In this document: in pieces, positions 39,896 to 41,271 of the stretch
Layout of the letters: the number at the start of each line of letters is the position of its first letter
Position numbering within the stretch: position 1 is the stretch's first letter
IMG/VR virus record: IMGVR_UViG_3300010885_034267
Coordinates: 1 to 41,271 of that record
Source of the DNA: a virus
DNA length: 41,271 bases
Reading direction: 5' to 3' (one strand)
Notes under the pieces: model-generated
Databases searched by the model: none
Seen by the model: the letters and a program-made list of their open reading frames with translations, nothing else
What the model was told of the DNA's origin: nothing
Program-made: the position numbers and the translations under genes

Positions 39896-41014
39896 TTAAG
39901 CAGTAGGTGTTGTAGGTGTGGGCGGTGGTAGTTTACTTGCCAATGCATTCAATCTATCCAATGTACGAGTATTTTGTGCATCTAAGCTCGATTGTAAGGA
40001 TGCCTGTGCTGCTGCATCACCTGCTTGTGCTGCTTGGACACTTGCATCTAATTCTGTAATTTTGTTATCCAATGTAGTTTGGGTATCTACAATAGATGAT
40101 GATACTGCAGATACGGCTTTATCAGTTGCTCGTCCGGCAGTTTCGGCAGGTGTAGGTTCTATCTTTATAATAGTTGAATTCCGTAATGCAGAACTATCTA
40201 TTAATACCGTATCACTCTCACTACCTTCGGATGGGTCGAATGTTGTTGACACCTTATATGGTAAACTTACTCCATCGGGTTGAACTCTTGAGTAATACAT
40301 CTTCTTTATGGTGTTCGTATCTGTTTCGATATTCTTAACCAATGCTTCTATTCCGTTTATATATGTAGCTAGTGCTTTAGAATCCAAACGATTTGTCTTT
40401 GGGTCTATTCCGGCTGCTTTTATAGAGGTTGGAGTAGAAACATTATAATCTGCTATTAGCACATTTGCTAAATCCAATACAGAATATTCTGCAGATGGTG
40501 GCGTTTGTCCTTCTACCAATGACCACCCGAGTTGTTGGATGATACCTTTGTAGTTATCTTCGGTTTCCCACTTCACTTCGGTTACTCCTGCATTCTTAAC
40601 TATTTCTCTTTGATTCTTAGTTATTAGTTCGATTGCATCCGCATCTATCTTTAAGATAGGAATTGTCTTACCCATCTTAGCAGATGTTGTTTTTGTTGTA
40701 ATGGATGAGTTTTCCTTATAGGTATAGTGTGGAGTAGTTGCCGTTGCAGTCTGAAGAGTTGATTGTAAGTTAGGTGAGTATATCTCCTTATCTATTATAC
40801 TGCCACTTAGATGTATAATAAGATTATCCGCACCATTTACCAAATCAGCCGTTAATGGCAAATCGGATTCCGTTACTTTAATCGTTACGGGTGATATGTG
40901 TCGAACAATACTACTGCTTTCGATATCTCCATCGGCAGATATAATCCACGTTGATGTGTTGGTATCAAAACTATATCGTTCTGGATGTTGGATTAAATCG
41001 TAGTTTATACTCAT
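39896..41014 (-). CDS. Probable structural protein with C-terminal coiled coil, 372 residues
   Basis: Not recognised. The first 100 residues are beta-rich (YSFDTNTSTWIISADGDIES, LIIHLSGSI). The middle is mixed, with GIIQQLGWSLVEGQTPPSAE and a helix (LATYINGIEALVKNIETDTN). The last 90 residues form a Ala/Gln-rich coiled coil (DKAVSAVSSSIVDTQTTLDN, VQAAQAGDAAAQASLQSSLD) ending in a Pro/Thr tail. This build suits a virion fibre, whisker or tail-associated protein. It lies 72 bases before the 102-residue gene and 49 bases after the 61-residue gene, and has no clear promoter of its own. Function is open; structural assignment is an inference from composition. Confidence 0.5.
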   Translation of the reverse strand: MSINYDLIQHPERYSFDTNTSTWIISADGDIESSSIVRHISPVTIKVTESDLPLTADLVNGADNLIIHLSGSIIDKEIYSPNLQSTLQTATATTPHYTYKENSSITTKTTSAKMGKTIPILKIDADAIELITKNQREIVKNAGVTEVKWETEDNYKGIIQQLGWSLVEGQTPPSAEYSVLDLANVLIADYNVSTPTSIKAAGIDPKTNRLDSKALATYINGIEALVKNIETDTNTIKKMYYSRVQPDGVSLPYKVSTTFDPSEGSESDTVLIDSSALRNSTIIKIEPTPAETAGRATDKAVSAVSSSIVDTQTTLDNKITELDASVQAAQAGDAAAQASLQSSLDAQNTRTLDRLNALASKLPPPTPTTPTA

Positions 41015-41063
41015 CTATACTTTACATTTACTATAAGTATAATCGGATTGGGTTTTTAGGTAT

Positions 41064-41249
41064 TCACCAATTTTTCCATTCATTGTGATCGGAATGGGTT
41101 TTAAATGTGTAATATTGATACCAAGGCAATCCTTCGATTATGCCGTCAGGATAACTTTTAACATCTTCCATTGTAACACCATACTTCTCTAACTCCTTAT
41201 TGATAAATAACTCAACAATTTTTGGGTCGCCAATTTTCAACTTTTTCAT
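41064..41249 (-). CDS. Small conserved phage protein, 61 residues
   Basis: The ATG at 41247-41249 gives 61 residues; four further codons to a TTG at 41259-41261 are possible, and the frame stays open to the window edge, so a longer form cannot be excluded. The C-terminal half (VTMEDVKSYPDGIIEGLPWY then QYYTFKT..DHNEWKNW) belongs to a small family with a 'G.PWyqyYtf.t......Wk.w' ending, common in T4-like phages, function unknown. The protein is soluble and basic at the start (MKKLKIGDPK). It begins the block of accessory genes at the right end of the window. Confidence 0.6.
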   Translation of the reverse strand: MKKLKIGDPKIVELFINKELEKYGVTMEDVKSYPDGIIEGLPWYQYYTFKTHSDHNEWKNW

Positions 41250-41271
41250 ATTAATAATCAATCCATGTACT

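Noticed and set aside
1-41271. tRNA genes, CRISPR arrays, insertion sequences, attachment sites
   Set aside because: No cloverleaf-like GC-rich segments, spaced direct-repeat arrays, transposase genes or flanking target duplications were seen on either strand.

Overview
The window is part of a large, AT-rich tailed-phage genome with a T4-like contractile tail (myovirus). The T4-type proteins are a gp6-like BaseplateJ wedge protein, a gp25-like wedge protein, a gp5-like hub/spike protein, a gp55-like late sigma factor, a gp46/gp47-type recombination nuclease and a small DnaG-type primase. A Bacteroidota host is inferred. Three gene starts are preceded by exact or near copies of the promoter typical of that phylum (TTTG, about 20 bases, TAnnTTTG), and Shine-Dalgarno sequences are nearly absent. 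Hsp20, peptide deformylase and UvdE accessory genes recall aquatic T4-like phages. All genes but one lie on the minus strand, so transcription runs from high to low coordinates.

In transcription order, 41249-36086 is an accessory block. It holds poorly known proteins, a mosaic protein with ATP-grasp-like, degenerate Hint and Cys-rich parts, a Zn-ribbon protein, a radical SAM enzyme and a GNAT-like acetyltransferase. From 36043 to 31111 there are an HD phosphohydrolase, Hsp20, membrane/coiled-coil proteins, UvdE, peptide deformylase and the late sigma factor. The sigma gene ends in a strong terminator.

30972-13253 is the tail and baseplate module: hub/spike, gp25, gp6, a DNRLRE-like protein, coiled-coil and beta-rich proteins, a 1707-residue protein with a tail-protein-I-like segment and a LamG-like region, and two virion proteins with related C-termini. 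12990-7843 is a DNA-metabolism block: T7-type endonuclease I, primase, an RMT2/GAMT-like methyltransferase and a fused SbcD-SbcC protein.

Below this are a putative homing-endonuclease locus, the only plus-strand gene (a small ribbon-helix-helix-like protein), a 1569-residue fibre with a collagen-like stretch, and glycosyltransferase and methyltransferase genes running off the left end.

The element TATTTATA recurs 3-25 bases upstream of many starts. It sits directly after two of the three clear terminators and is a candidate promoter element for the phage late sigma factor. No tRNA, rRNA, CRISPR array or insertion sequence was seen, and no stretch over 300 bases lacks a gene.
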